DNA of 64,000 nucleotides from Rossellomorea aquimaris (lineage in GTDB: Bacteria > Bacillota > Bacilli > Bacillales > Bacillaceae_B): NCBI RefSeq assembly GCF_003315075.1, contig NZ_QNRJ01000004.1, forward strand, positions 244,487-308,486. The letters are read 5' to 3'. A program made the translations under genes and the position numbers. Positions 17,941-26,916 of this stretch are shown here, piece after piece (positions within the stretch are counted from its first letter, which is position 1; the number at the start of each line of letters is the position of its first letter). Below the pieces are notes generated by a model. That model was not told the origin of the DNA. It saw only the letters and a program-made list of their open reading frames with translations, and did not search any database.

Positions 17941-18264
17941 TTGTTGACATCTATTTTACTATTTATTGTCGCTGGCCTGGCTGAAATCGGGGGCGGGTAT
18001 CTCGTTTGGTTGTGGCTGAGAGAGAACGCTTCTCCTTGGTATGGGGTCTGGGGAAGCATGATCTTAATCCTTTATGGGATCATCCCTACTCTGCAGAACT
18101 TCCCCACGTTTGGAAGGGTTTACGCTGCTTATGGCGGAGTATTTGTCGTCCTTGCAATCCTTTGGGGATGGTGGGTAGATAAGAACACCCCGGACATGTA
18201 TGATTTTATCGGCGCAGCCATTTGCCTCTTAGGAGTTACAGTGATTCTTTGGGCACCAAGATAA
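17941..18264 (+). CDS. YnfA family (UPF0060) small membrane protein
   Basis: 107 residues with four membrane helices, closely following the UPF0060/YnfA pattern: [64 protein letters not shown]. The family is small and SMR-like; function is poorly defined. Starts at TTG with GGGGAGG 11 nt upstream. It may be transcribed with feo, 69 nt downstream, and has a strong terminator. Confidence 0.9.
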   Translation: MLTSILLFIVAGLAEIGGGYLVWLWLRENASPWYGVWGSMILILYGIIPTLQNFPTFGRVYAAYGGVFVVLAILWGWWVDKNTPDMYDFIGAAICLLGVTVILWAPR

Positions 18265-18299
18265 AAAGCTGAAGTTACCTCTGGTAACTTCAGCTTTTT
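18263..18299. terminator. bidirectional terminator between ynfA-like gene and LtaS-family gene
   Basis: AAAAAGCTGAAGTTACC and its complement with a 3-nt loop (CTCT side), T tracts in both directions. Confidence 0.9.
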
Positions 18300-18306
18300 C
18301 TTTAGG

Positions 18307-20166
18307 TTATTCACCTTGTTCCTTCTCTTCTAAAAACCTTAACAGGTCCCCATAAACCACCTGATCCGAATATTTGAGCTCATCTTCTGCCTGCTTGATA
18401 TATGGCTCGCATGCTTTTTGATCCGTCAGCTTTTCTGTACTCTTGTCATAACACTTCTGATCGGTATATACATACTTATCTGTGATAAAACCGCCGTCTC
18501 TAAGAACGACAAATTGGTCGGGATCCTTCGTAAATAAATCTGACCCAAATTGGATATCTTCCCTTTCCTCGATCCCCAACATATTTAAAATCGTCGGCTT
18601 TACATCAATTTGACCCGACACATTTGGAATCGTCCGTCCATTTGTTTCGCCGGGAATATGAACGATCATAGGTACCCGTTGAAGCTGAGTTTGCACAAAA
18701 GGAGTTACTTCTTTTCCTAGATACTGCCCCATGGCTTCATTGTGATTCTGTGAGATTCCATAATGATCACCCATGATGATAAAAATCGAGTTCTTGTATA
18801 AGCCTTCTTCTTTCAACCTTTCAAAAAATTGCTTTAATGCTTCGTCTTCATACCTGACTGTAGTGAAGTAACGATTCACCGTTCCGTCATTTGAAGTCCA
18901 TTCCGGGATCAACTCATCCTCTTGTTCGAGTGTAAAAGGAAAGTGGTTCGTTAATGTAATGAATTTTGAATAGAATGGCTGAGAAAGGTCTTTTAAATAA
19001 GGAATCGATTGTTCATAAAACGACTGATCTTTCAAACCCCATCCGATTGAGTTTTCATTATTGACCTCATAATAAGACTCGGAAAAATAGTTATCATACC
19101 CCAGATTTTCATACATTACATCCCTGTTCCAAAAGCTCTTATTATTGGCATGGAACACCGACGTTGTATACCCCTTTTCTTTTAACATTGATGGTAGACC
19201 GTTATATTCGTTTTGAGCATGTGTGAAAAATGCAGCTCCTCTTGGTAATCCATACAGTGAATTCTCGAATAAAAACTCGGAATCAGACGTTTTCCCTTGT
19301 CCTGTTTGATGATAGAAATTATTAAAATAATACGTATCTTCTTGTCTGGTCAATTGGTTTAGAAAAGGCGTGATCACTTTTCCATCCACTTTATTGTTAA
19401 TGACAAAGTTCTGAGTAGACTCAAGTGAAATAACAAATACATTCTTTCCTTTTGCAACCCCCGTCATATCTTCGTTTACCGACCGCTTTACCGATTCTGT
19501 GTAATTCAAGACTTCAGCCAGCTCTGAATTATCCGCCAGTGCCCGATTCATATTCGTCTTAGCTTGCAGAAATCCGTCATACAGATGGTAATTGAACACT
19601 CCTAAATTTTTCACCAGCATCTGACGGTCAAATGACCTGGTCAATATCTGGGGTCTTTCTATATTGGCTAGACCAATATTGAATAAGAGAATCACAACGG
19701 ATGCGATCGCCAACTTGAAATGCTTACTCTTACTTTTAACAGGTTTTACATACTTAAACAGATAAAGGATAAGCGCAAAGTCAGTAATCAAAAGTATATC
19801 CAATGGATTCATTAAACTGACTATACTTTCACCCAAATCCGATGCGTTATCTGTTTGAAAGAGAACAGGAAGAGTGATGAAATCATTGAAAAAGCGATAA
19901 TACACAACGTTAAAGTATAGGATGAACGTTCCAAGTATATTAGTGACCAAAAGCCTCCATTTCAGTGTTTCTTTCTTACCGACAGCCACCAGGCTCAAAA
20001 TAAACATGATAGACCCGGCACTTGCCAGGAATAGAATCAGCTCCTGCATTACATTTTCAATATCGAGGTTGAAGACGAACCGGCTGACTATATACGATTT
20101 TGCCGTTAAAACGATATACGTCAACAAAAAGAAGTTGTCCCCTATTTGTTTCTTTAAAAAGTTCAA
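18307..20166 (-). CDS. LtaS-family lipoteichoic acid synthase / phosphoglycerol transferase
   Basis: Polymerises glycerol phosphate from phosphatidylglycerol outside the cell. 619 residues: about five N-terminal membrane helices, a linker, then a sulfatase-fold extracellular domain. Metal/active-site motifs: VFVISLESTQNF (Glu), GQGKTSDSEF (nucleophile Thr), IIMGDHYGIS (Asp-His). Starts at TTG after AGGAG. Bacilli carry several paralogues (LtaS, YfnI, YqgS, YvgJ) and I cannot say which this is. Confidence 0.92.
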   Translation of the reverse strand: MNFLKKQIGDNFFLLTYIVLTAKSYIVSRFVFNLDIENVMQELILFLASAGSIMFILSLVAVGKKETLKWRLLVTNILGTFILYFNVVYYRFFNDFITLPVLFQTDNASDLGESIVSLMNPLDILLITDFALILYLFKYVKPVKSKSKHFKLAIASVVILLFNIGLANIERPQILTRSFDRQMLVKNLGVFNYHLYDGFLQAKTNMNRALADNSELAEVLNYTESVKRSVNEDMTGVAKGKNVFVISLESTQNFVINNKVDGKVITPFLNQLTRQEDTYYFNNFYHQTGQGKTSDSEFLFENSLYGLPRGAAFFTHAQNEYNGLPSMLKEKGYTTSVFHANNKSFWNRDVMYENLGYDNYFSESYYEVNNENSIGWGLKDQSFYEQSIPYLKDLSQPFYSKFITLTNHFPFTLEQEDELIPEWTSNDGTVNRYFTTVRYEDEALKQFFERLKEEGLYKNSIFIIMGDHYGISQNHNEAMGQYLGKEVTPFVQTQLQRVPMIVHIPGETNGRTIPNVSGQIDVKPTILNMLGIEEREDIQFGSDLFTKDPDQFVVLRDGGFITDKYVYTDQKCYDKSTEKLTDQKACEPYIKQAEDELKYSDQVVYGDLLRFLEEKEQGE

Positions 20167-20330
20167 TTGTAATCAACTCCTACATCTATTTTCATTAATT
20201 GATATTACATAAAAGATGAACGTTATGTGAAATGCGTGTGAACCGTTTGTACTGACTTGTTTAAACCTGTTAATATATGAACATATATAAATATAAGATT
20301 TATTTTAACATGAAAGGACTACTATGAAAA

Positions 20331-21176
20331 ATGAAATATAATTTCTCGTTATTTACAATTAATGTTACGATTGCTGCGTTAATTCTCGGAAACTTAGTCG
20401 TTGCTACAAATTCAGGTGATGCCTGTGGAACTGATTGGCCATTCTGTAATGGCCAAGTCATTCCGGATATAACCGATTACCACGTAGTGATAGAGTATTC
20501 TCATCGCCTATTTACTACACTTCTTGGACTGGTCATTCTTGTCAATGCAATTATTGCATGGAAGAAATCAACGGGTAAAGCAGTAAAAGTAATTGCGGTT
20601 CTTTCAACGATTCTCTTACTTATCCAAGCTATGATTGGCGGGATGAATGTATTACTGGGAACACCGACCGGATTCACGACACTTGATGTAATGTTTAGTC
20701 TATTTCTATTAATCTCTCTCATTTTCCTTCATGCAGGGTTAAATAAAAGAGCTGAAAACATTAAATTGATAGAAATAAAAAAACCATTGATGGTTGGTTT
20801 TTCAGTACTTATGACAGAGGTGTTAGTTGGTGCTATATTTAAACATTTTGAACTGAGCCAACAAATTTTTGAAGTAAGCAACACAGGGATCCAACTCGCA
20901 ACCTTCATTTATTTTATTCATGGAATTTTAGGGTTGATCACTCTATTCTATACAGGCTATGCAGTATTCCTTGCATTGAGATTTAATGTGATGAAAACCT
21001 CAGCCTTACTACTGATCTTGCTTGCATCACTTACAACCTTTGGTGGATTTATTGTAAAGACGGAGGAACTCAGCCCCATATCTTCTTCCGTACACATGAT
21101 TTTGTCTATTCTTACTGTGGCTCTGCTGAGTCATATGACAGCGATATGTTACTTTAATCAAAAGAACAAAAACTAG
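20331..21176 (+). CDS. CtaA/COX15-like haem A synthase family protein
   Basis: 281 residues, eight membrane helices as two four-helix repeats. Four conserved His of haem A synthase are visible: IEYSHRL, IFLHAGL, YFIHGIL, SSVHMIL. The Cys pair of the first loop is present (CGTDWPFC). Its product would be haem A for the aa3 oxidase, though this protein is divergent and could be a second paralogue. ATG 20331 is 12 nt from AAAGGA; a better-spaced ATG at 20324 opens only a five-codon ORF (MKNEI). Confidence 0.82.
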   Translation: MKYNFSLFTINVTIAALILGNLVVATNSGDACGTDWPFCNGQVIPDITDYHVVIEYSHRLFTTLLGLVILVNAIIAWKKSTGKAVKVIAVLSTILLLIQAMIGGMNVLLGTPTGFTTLDVMFSLFLLISLIFLHAGLNKRAENIKLIEIKKPLMVGFSVLMTEVLVGAIFKHFELSQQIFEVSNTGIQLATFIYFIHGILGLITLFYTGYAVFLALRFNVMKTSALLLILLASLTTFGGFIVKTEELSPISSSVHMILSILTVALLSHMTAICYFNQKNKN

Positions 21177-21199
21177 GCAGCTCCGTCTGCCTAGTTTTC
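21168..21199. terminator. bidirectional terminator between ctaA-like gene and CDF gene
   Basis: AAAACTAGGCAG and CTGCCTAGTTTT around a 6-nt loop, serving the converging genes. Confidence 0.88.
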
Positions 21200-22042
21200 T
21201 TTTGCATGAATCTCTATAGTGGAATGATTAATATTAACTTCTGAAACTAGATTTCTTACCTTCTCTTTTATCTCTTCATGTTTATCAAAAGCAGTATTCT
21301 TCGATGTATATAAATGGGTAATCATCGTATTCTCTTCTCCATCGATGGACCAGATATGAAGGTGGGCTACTCTCTCCACCCCGTTTATACCCTCGATTTC
21401 TTTTCGAATCGCATCCATATCCACCTCATCCGGAACTGCATCAAGAAAGACTTTCATTGTTTTGATTAAGTTTCTAATAACGTTGAAGAGGATAAAGCAC
21501 GTAATCACAATGGAAAGAATGGGATCGAGAATATGAATATCCTTAAATAACATCACAATACTTATAATCAGGACCCCTACCCAGCCGAGAATATCCTCTA
21601 GGAGATGCCAGGAAAGAACCTTTTCATTCATGGAGCTTCCACCGTGTAATCTCCATGCAGCGAATCCATTAATCGCCACTCCCAATATAGCAAACCACAA
21701 CATCCCCTGGGCATCGGAATGAGTAGGATTAAATAATCGGGGAACGGCTTCCGTCAGTACAAAAATGGAGCCAAACAATAATACGATCCCACTGATCAAT
21801 GCTCCAAGTGTTGAAAACCTCTTATATCCGAAACTGTACTTATTGTTACCTTCTTTATTTGAGAGTTTCTGTAAATACCAGGCTCCCCCCAAAGAGATAC
21901 TGTCGCCCAAGTCATGTACAGCATCCGATAGTATAGCCATGCTGTTTGTAAGGTACCCTCCAATAAATTCGATTATAGTAAATATAAGATTCAAGAAAAA
22001 GGCTAATCTGGTATTTTTAGTTGATGAATGATTTTTTGACAA
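21191..22042 (-). CDS. cation diffusion facilitator (CzcD/CDF) metal exporter
   Basis: Proton-coupled exporter of divalent cations (Zn, Cd, Co or Mn). 283 residues: six membrane helices and a cytosolic C-terminal domain. Metal-site motifs: DAVHDLGD in helix 2 and HLLEDILG in helix 5 (His-x3-Asp type, usual in Zn-transporting CDFs), plus AHLHIWSIDG in the C-terminal domain. TTG start with GGAGAG 12 nt upstream inside the end of a 40-aa ORF, suggesting coupling. An ATATGAACA-containing dyad upstream could be a metal-repressor site. Confidence 0.92.
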   Translation of the reverse strand: MSKNHSSTKNTRLAFFLNLIFTIIEFIGGYLTNSMAILSDAVHDLGDSISLGGAWYLQKLSNKEGNNKYSFGYKRFSTLGALISGIVLLFGSIFVLTEAVPRLFNPTHSDAQGMLWFAILGVAINGFAAWRLHGGSSMNEKVLSWHLLEDILGWVGVLIISIVMLFKDIHILDPILSIVITCFILFNVIRNLIKTMKVFLDAVPDEVDMDAIRKEIEGINGVERVAHLHIWSIDGEENTMITHLYTSKNTAFDKHEEIKEKVRNLVSEVNINHSTIEIHAKEN

Positions 22043-22048
22043 CTCTCA

Positions 22049-22171
22049 TCACTCTCCTTTTTTGCTATTTTTTCTTTTATTTCCTTTTTTATAAGCAGCG
22101 ACAATAAAAAAAGTATAAAGAATAACAATGATCAAGATCAGTAAACATGTTAATAGAAAGGCAGTCTCCAC
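22049..22171 (-). CDS. 40-aa membrane peptide upstream of CDF exporter
   Basis: GTG-initiated ORF with RBS ATGGAGG, 40 residues: a hydrophobic stretch LLTCLLILIIVILYTFFIVAA, then a strongly basic tail (KKGNKRKNSKKGE). Its stop lies 6 nt before the CDF start and contains the exporter's RBS, so the two are probably translated together. Function unknown: a small transporter partner or a leader peptide. Confidence 0.6.
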   Translation of the reverse strand: METAFLLTCLLILIIVILYTFFIVAAYKKGNKRKNSKKGE

Positions 22172-22324
22172 AATAATAACCTCCATATTCATTAATATCC
22201 TAATATGAACATATATACACATATAAATGCAAGGGTAAACTTATCGACATCCGATCTATTGTATAATTAGTAGACGTTCTCCGTATACTAATTATGATTT
22301 TCAACTAAGTTGAGGTGACGTATC

Positions 22325-23242
22325 ATGGAAGGAACTGTTGTATCGTCAAATGAACTATATACCATTACAAGCGCTATTCTGATTGGATCATTAGCTAGAA
22401 TCCTTACCATAAAAGAAGACTTCAGGCAGTACCCCAGCTATCCAAATGGTCTTCTCATACACTTGGTTACAGGATTTGTCGCTGCCTCACTAGGAGCAGT
22501 AGCCATTCCAGCATTACTTAGCAAAAATTTTGTTGCTGTAACTTTTTTAACCCTGGCTATTCAGCAGTTTAGAGATGTTCGTAAGATGGAGAAGGAAAGT
22601 TTAAGTGACTTGGAGGAAACCGAATACACCTACCGGGGAAAGGCATATATAGACGGCATTGCCAAAACATTCGAGTCGAGAAACTATATCGCCTTTATTG
22701 TTGCTCTTGTCACCTCTATCATCATTACCATTCTACAAACCGTTTTCAATATAAATAACCTAATGGTTTGTATACCTGGGGGTGCACTCACAGGTTTCAT
22801 CCTCTTCTATTACTTAAAGAGCTTTACGAAAGGTAAGACAATCGGTGATATTGCGGATGTAAAGGAAGGAAAAGTAGAAGTGAAAAATTCATCCCTTTAT
22901 GTAGATGATATGTATGTCAGTAATCTTCTCGGAACGGATAATGCTGAAAAATTATTTGAGGAAGAGGGACTAGCAGTCGTCATTTACCCGAAAGAAAATC
23001 ATTTTAGAATAAATCTGGATAATTTCGGTCAAAGGCAGGCTGCCTTATTTGAAGCATGTCGTGCATTAGGAGTAAAGCGTTATCAGTTCACCAGAAAGGA
23101 TTATGTTGAAGGAAAGGTCATGATTACCCTTGTTCCGATTAAGAGAGATGTTGATGCATTCATCGAGGTCGTAAAAAAATGTCCTTTATTAGAAAGCACG
23201 AAGAAATCTCATGCAGTAATGAAAACCAACTTGAAAGGATGA
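22325..23242 (+). CDS. YIEGIA-domain membrane protein
   Basis: 305 residues; N-terminal membrane part with segments near 12-30, 45-70, 122-145 and 150-165, and a soluble C-terminal half. It carries the YIDGIAKTFESRNYIAF motif that names the YIEGIA family. I recall a link to spore envelope assembly for B. subtilis YphB/SeaA, which I believe belongs here, but that is from memory. RBS GAGGTG precedes the ATG; six nt from the next gene, its likely partner. Confidence 0.82.
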   Translation: MEGTVVSSNELYTITSAILIGSLARILTIKEDFRQYPSYPNGLLIHLVTGFVAASLGAVAIPALLSKNFVAVTFLTLAIQQFRDVRKMEKESLSDLEETEYTYRGKAYIDGIAKTFESRNYIAFIVALVTSIIITILQTVFNINNLMVCIPGGALTGFILFYYLKSFTKGKTIGDIADVKEGKVEVKNSSLYVDDMYVSNLLGTDNAEKLFEEEGLAVVIYPKENHFRINLDNFGQRQAALFEACRALGVKRYQFTRKDYVEGKVMITLVPIKRDVDAFIEVVKKCPLLESTKKSHAVMKTNLKG

Positions 23243-23248
23243 ATCCTC

Positions 23249-23455
23249 TTGGGCAGGGAAAGTTCAATGAAACCCTCTTATCAAATATTAGCTTATTTAA
23301 CTTCAGATCGAGATAGGGTAATAAGTGGAGGGGCTCTTCTTTTATACAATGACAATGCAGAGGAATTAAAGCAAATGACCGTTGATATAGCCAAGGGATT
23401 AAAAGCTGATGTCATACAAATGACAAACGGTGACTACCTGGTAATAAGAGTATAA
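23249..23455 (+). CDS. YIEGIA-associated small capping subunit-like protein
   Basis: 68 residues with a compact alpha/beta pattern (ILAYLTSDRDRVISGGALLLY ... LKADVIQMTNGDYLVIRV). Small proteins of this type are encoded directly after YIEGIA proteins and annotated as a capping complex subunit. Start is TTG at 23249, or ATG at 23267, which also has a purine-rich upstream. Two-gene operon closed by a hairpin. Confidence 0.75.
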   Translation: MGRESSMKPSYQILAYLTSDRDRVISGGALLLYNDNAEELKQMTVDIAKGLKADVIQMTNGDYLVIRV

Positions 23456-23492
23456 AAGCCAACATTCCTTATGAAATCAGGAAGTTGGCTCC
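23455..23492. terminator. terminator after YIEGIA operon
   Basis: AGCCAACATTCCT pairs with AGGAAGTTGGCT (one bulge) and is followed by CCTT; AAAA on the other side could also serve bdbC. Confidence 0.7.
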
Positions 23493-23496
23493 TTGA

Positions 23497-23919
23497 CTAC
23501 AATTTTTTATTTTTTGAAAGCATTGTTAGAATTGTAATTAAAATAAAAGCTGTAAGCGCCAGGAATGGGATCGTGATGAAACCAAACCAGTTAATGTATT
23601 CGGCATTACAAGGAACACCATTTGCACAAGGCTTTATTCCGCCGAACCCTTCAACTTTTTGTTCCAAATAATGCAGTAGGGAGATGGCTCCTCCAATAAT
23701 AGACATAGGTAGTATTATTTTCTTCAAACCGCTATCATTCTGAAACGTTGCCACTCCCAGTATCAACGTCAATGGGTACATGGCTATTCTTTGAAACCAG
23801 CATAATTCACAAGGTATGAATCCTCTTACCTCACTGAAATATAAACTCCCCAGAGTTGCAATGATTGAAATGAGCCAAGCACCATAAAGAAAATACTGAC
23901 TCCTGCTAATTTCCTTCAT
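23497..23919 (-). CDS. bdbC: DsbB-type disulfide reoxidase
   Basis: 140-residue, four-helix membrane protein that passes electrons from BdbD to quinone. First extracytoplasmic loop holds FIPCELCWFQRI (CxxC), second loop KPCANGVPCNAEYINWFGF (C-x5-C), the two redox pairs of DsbB. Start ATG directly follows the bdbD stop. Operon bdbD-bdbC. Next to resA and ccdA genes, so part of a cluster for extracytoplasmic thiol chemistry. Confidence 0.93.
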   Translation of the reverse strand: MKEISRSQYFLYGAWLISIIATLGSLYFSEVRGFIPCELCWFQRIAMYPLTLILGVATFQNDSGLKKIILPMSIIGGAISLLHYLEQKVEGFGGIKPCANGVPCNAEYINWFGFITIPFLALTAFILITILTMLSKNKKL

Positions 23920-24582
23920 CTATTCTTGCCCTTCTTCAATCAAACTTTTAATTCGCTCGTAATCATAAGGGTCCTCAAGCTTTACCCCATTGATGATCAC
24001 TGTTGGTGTCTTCTCTACCTTAAATTGCTGCACCAGGGAATTATCCAGTTCGAGTTGGTCTTTGAATGTTTGCTGCTCTATGTCTTGTTTTAACTGATCG
24101 AGATCCATATCGGTGGTATTACCAGCAACTTCCAACAGCTTTTCCACTGTAATCCACGGTGCATCATGATCTTCTTCAGGCTGCTGATTAAATAGTTCTT
24201 TTTGAAATTCCCAATATGAATCAGGATCATATTTAAATACTGACTCGGCTGCTAACGCACCCAAAGTTGATTCCTCACCGTGAAAAAGCACATTTACATA
24301 AGATAAATTCGCTTTACCAGTATCAATAAAATCTTCTTTAAGCTGAGGGTAAATTCTTTCCCCCCATTCTTTACAAGCAGGACACTTAAAATCGCCAAAC
24401 TCCACAACTGAAACCGGTGCATCTTTCTCTCCCAAAAAGGGCTGATTTTCGGTATCAGGATGAGACTCTAAAGTTTCATCTTTATCTTGAGCCTTATTGT
24501 TAAGCATGACGATGGCCGCCAATATTATGGCTACTAATACAGTAAGGAATACCAAATACTTCATCGGGGATGCTTTTTTCAT
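23920..24582 (-). CDS. bdbD: DsbA-type thiol-disulfide oxidoreductase
   Basis: 220 residues: N-terminal membrane anchor (9-27) and an extracytoplasmic thioredoxin-fold domain with the CPAC active site (GDFKCPACKEWG) and cis-Pro loop KVEKTPTVIING. Oxidises Cys pairs in exported proteins and is reoxidised by BdbC. RBS AAGAGGTG before the ATG. Divergent from the resA-like gene, with a common upstream region of about 220 bp. Confidence 0.93.
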   Translation of the reverse strand: MKKASPMKYLVFLTVLVAIILAAIVMLNNKAQDKDETLESHPDTENQPFLGEKDAPVSVVEFGDFKCPACKEWGERIYPQLKEDFIDTGKANLSYVNVLFHGEESTLGALAAESVFKYDPDSYWEFQKELFNQQPEEDHDAPWITVEKLLEVAGNTTDMDLDQLKQDIEQQTFKDQLELDNSLVQQFKVEKTPTVIINGVKLEDPYDYERIKSLIEEGQE

Positions 24583-24800
24583 GAACGCTCACCTCTTAAT
24601 TTTATTAAACTAGCTTCATCATATCAGCAATTATGATCATTAATGAATCTAAATTATTACAGAATTCCAACAATCTTATGAACGGCATCAAAATGTCTTC
24701 TCCTTGTATTGCCCCAATCGAACTTAGCTGTTATTTTAAATGTACATTCAAATATATATTAGATTCAAACACATTCTACTAGAAACTGTGAGGGAAAACA

Positions 24801-25331
24801 ATGAAAAAAAGCAATAGAAGATTGGTAAGAGCAGTCATTTTACTTCTATTAGTTTCAGCTGTCGCCTATACACTCTATCTAAACGCAACGAAAGACCAGG
24901 CTGTCATAAAGGAAGGGAGTATGGCACCTGATTTCAAATTAGAAACGTTGGATGGCCGTACTATTAAATTAAGTGACTATAGAGGGAAAGGGGTTTTCCT
25001 GAATTTCTGGGGTACTTGGTGCAAACCGTGTGAGAAAGAGATGCCCTACATGGAAAAGAGCTATCAACAATTTAAGGAAAAGGGTGTGGAGACGTTAGCA
25101 GTTAATATTGGCGAGTCAGATTTTATAGTAAATAAATTTGTCGATAAATATGATCTGAGCTTTACTTTTCCAATGGATCGAAACCGTGATCTGCTTGAGA
25201 TATATGGAGTTGGTCCCATCCCGACGACATTCCTTATAAACCCCGAGGGAAAAGTAGTAAAGGTCATCACTGGAAGTATGACGCAGCAAGATGTCCATGA
25301 TAATATGAATATGATCAAGCCGGAACAATAA
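24801..25331 (+). CDS. resA: ResA-like thiol-disulfide oxidoreductase
   Basis: 176 residues: N-terminal anchor (8-26), then a thioredoxin fold with WGTWCKPCEKEMPYM, the reductive CxxC type of ResA, and GVGPIPTTFLINPEGKVVKVITGSMT. Reduces apocytochrome c haem-binding Cys outside the membrane, with electrons from CcdA. The ccdA gene follows 15 nt downstream. In B. subtilis resA sits with resBC; here it is with ccdA instead, so this is probably a paralogue. Confidence 0.9.
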   Translation: MKKSNRRLVRAVILLLLVSAVAYTLYLNATKDQAVIKEGSMAPDFKLETLDGRTIKLSDYRGKGVFLNFWGTWCKPCEKEMPYMEKSYQQFKEKGVETLAVNIGESDFIVNKFVDKYDLSFTFPMDRNRDLLEIYGVGPIPTTFLINPEGKVVKVITGSMTQQDVHDNMNMIKPEQ

Positions 25332-25346
25332 AGGAGACTTTAGATT

Positions 25347-26054
25347 GTGCAAGATTTAAACATTTTATTTGCTTTCGGGGCAGGCTTGCTTTCTTTTCTA
25401 TCACCATGCACGCTCCCCATCTATCCAGCTTTTTTATCGTATATAACAGGTATGTCCATAGATGAATTGAATAACCGCAAAGGAATGCAGAGAAAAGCCG
25501 TTTTACACACCCTTTTCTTTTTGATCGGTTTTTCTATCATCTTTTTATTTTTAGGAGTATCTGGATCTTTCATCGGTAATTTTTTCCTGCTGAACAAAGA
25601 GCTGCTCCGCCAGATTGGGGCTATACTCATCGTATTTTTCGGTTTGGTGGTTTCCGGTCTCCTTAAGTTCGATTTCTTAATGAAAGACAAACGGATTCAA
25701 TTTAAAAGACGGCCATCTGGGTATTTGGGTACGATGTTAATTGGGATCGGTTTCGCTGCTGGCTGGACCCCTTGTACCGGCCCGATTCTTGCTGCGGTCA
25801 TTTCACTGGGTGTAACCGACCCCAATGCTGGATTGTTCTATATGGCGTGGTACATTTTGGGCTTTGCCGTTCCGTTCTTTGCTCTTAGCTTTTTCCTTGG
25901 TAAAATAAAGTGGATCAATAAGTATAGTGCAAAAATCATGAAAATCGGCGGATACTTAATGATTCTGATGGGAATCATTTTATACTTTAACTGGATGAAT
26001 CCCATCATCTCCTTTCTTACGAATTATTTATTCGGCGGATTTACAGGGTTTTAA
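25347..26054 (+). CDS. ccdA: cytochrome c biogenesis protein CcdA
   Basis: 235-residue, six-helix thiol transporter carrying electrons from cytosolic thioredoxin to ResA-like proteins. Both membrane Cys are visible in FLSPCTLPIYPAFLSYI and GWTPCTGPILAAVI. GTG start with AAAGGAG upstream. Second gene of an operon with the resA-like gene. Confidence 0.93.
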   Translation: MQDLNILFAFGAGLLSFLSPCTLPIYPAFLSYITGMSIDELNNRKGMQRKAVLHTLFFLIGFSIIFLFLGVSGSFIGNFFLLNKELLRQIGAILIVFFGLVVSGLLKFDFLMKDKRIQFKRRPSGYLGTMLIGIGFAAGWTPCTGPILAAVISLGVTDPNAGLFYMAWYILGFAVPFFALSFFLGKIKWINKYSAKIMKIGGYLMILMGIILYFNWMNPIISFLTNYLFGGFTGF

Positions 26055-26097
26055 TCACTTATGTAACTCATCATCCTCACCAACACCTTGAAGCACA

Positions 26098-26130
26098 GAA
26101 GCCCCTTTCTAATGAAGGGGCTTTCCTTTT
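26098..26130 (+). terminator. terminator after ccdA
   Basis: AAGCCCCTTTC / GAAGGGGCTT with 4-nt loop followed by TTCCTTTT. Confidence 0.85.
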
Positions 26131-26262
26131 GAATCTATTAAACATGATAATTATCCTTCAAATAATCATTCTATACGTCCCGGCGACAACGTTCTGCTGA
26201 TATCTTAAACATGATACAATGTATATAACCAAAATGCCTAGAAAATAACTGAGGTGACTGAA

Positions 26263-26634
26263 TTGAAACATACCGATATGTGTGAAATAAACTGCATAGA
26301 TAACGATAAAGTATCAAGAATAAAGAAAAATATCCAAAAGCAAAACACTTTAAATATTGCTCAAATGTTCAAAGCTTTATCAGACGATACCCGTTTGAAA
26401 ATTGCCTATGCCCTTTCATTAGAAAAAGAATTATGTGTGTGCGACGTTGCCAACATAGTAGGTTCCACTACAGCCACAGCTTCTCACCATCTAAGGTTAT
26501 TGCGAAACCTTGGTTTGGCTCAATATAGAAAAGAAGGAAAGCTTGTTTATTATTCTTTGGTCGATGAACATATGAAAAATCTGATACAGATATCATTTGA
26601 GCATTCTCGAATAAATGAGAGCTTGAGGGGATAA
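26263..26634 (+). CDS. cadC: CadC-type ArsR/SmtB repressor (Cd/Pb/Zn sensor)
   Basis: 123 residues from the TTG at 26263 (RBS GAGGTG overlaps an in-frame GTG at 26254). With this start the metal ligands fall on the numbering of plasmid pI258 CadC: Cys7 and Cys11 in MCEINC, Cys58 and Cys60 in ELCVCDVA. The alpha-5 site has Asp101, His103, His114, with Ile at 117 where CadC has Glu. HTH: TATASHHLRLLRNLGL. No ATPase gene is adjacent; the nearest, 12 kb away, has its own CzrA-type regulator. Confidence 0.9.
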   Translation: MKHTDMCEINCIDNDKVSRIKKNIQKQNTLNIAQMFKALSDDTRLKIAYALSLEKELCVCDVANIVGSTTATASHHLRLLRNLGLAQYRKEGKLVYYSLVDEHMKNLIQISFEHSRINESLRG

Positions 26635-26801
26635 TTGATTATTATGTATACTCTGACAGAAAACATGATATCCAAGTTAAAGGTATAGTTGATCATCATT
26701 AGTTTATAATCATTTCAAATTTATCAATTTTTAGCACACCGCTTCTATAGGAGACCTCGCTGTCAAAACTCAAATATTATCCGCTAATACATTATTGGAA
26801 T
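26635..26801. other. AT-rich intergenic spacer
   Basis: No gene or clear signal between cadC and the terminator that follows. Confidence 0.4.
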
Positions 26802-26837
26802 AAAAAATCCGGTCTTCATTAAGGACCGGATTTTTTC
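26802..26837. terminator. bidirectional terminator between cadC and tatC
   Basis: AAAAAATCCGGTCTT and AAGGACCGGATTTTTT, suited to both converging units. Confidence 0.88.
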
Positions 26838-26916
26838 CAATTTATCCCCAAGAAATCAACGGTGTGAATGATGTTCAAAATGAGCTGTTTACCTGGTGAC
26901 TGAACAGACAATTTGT

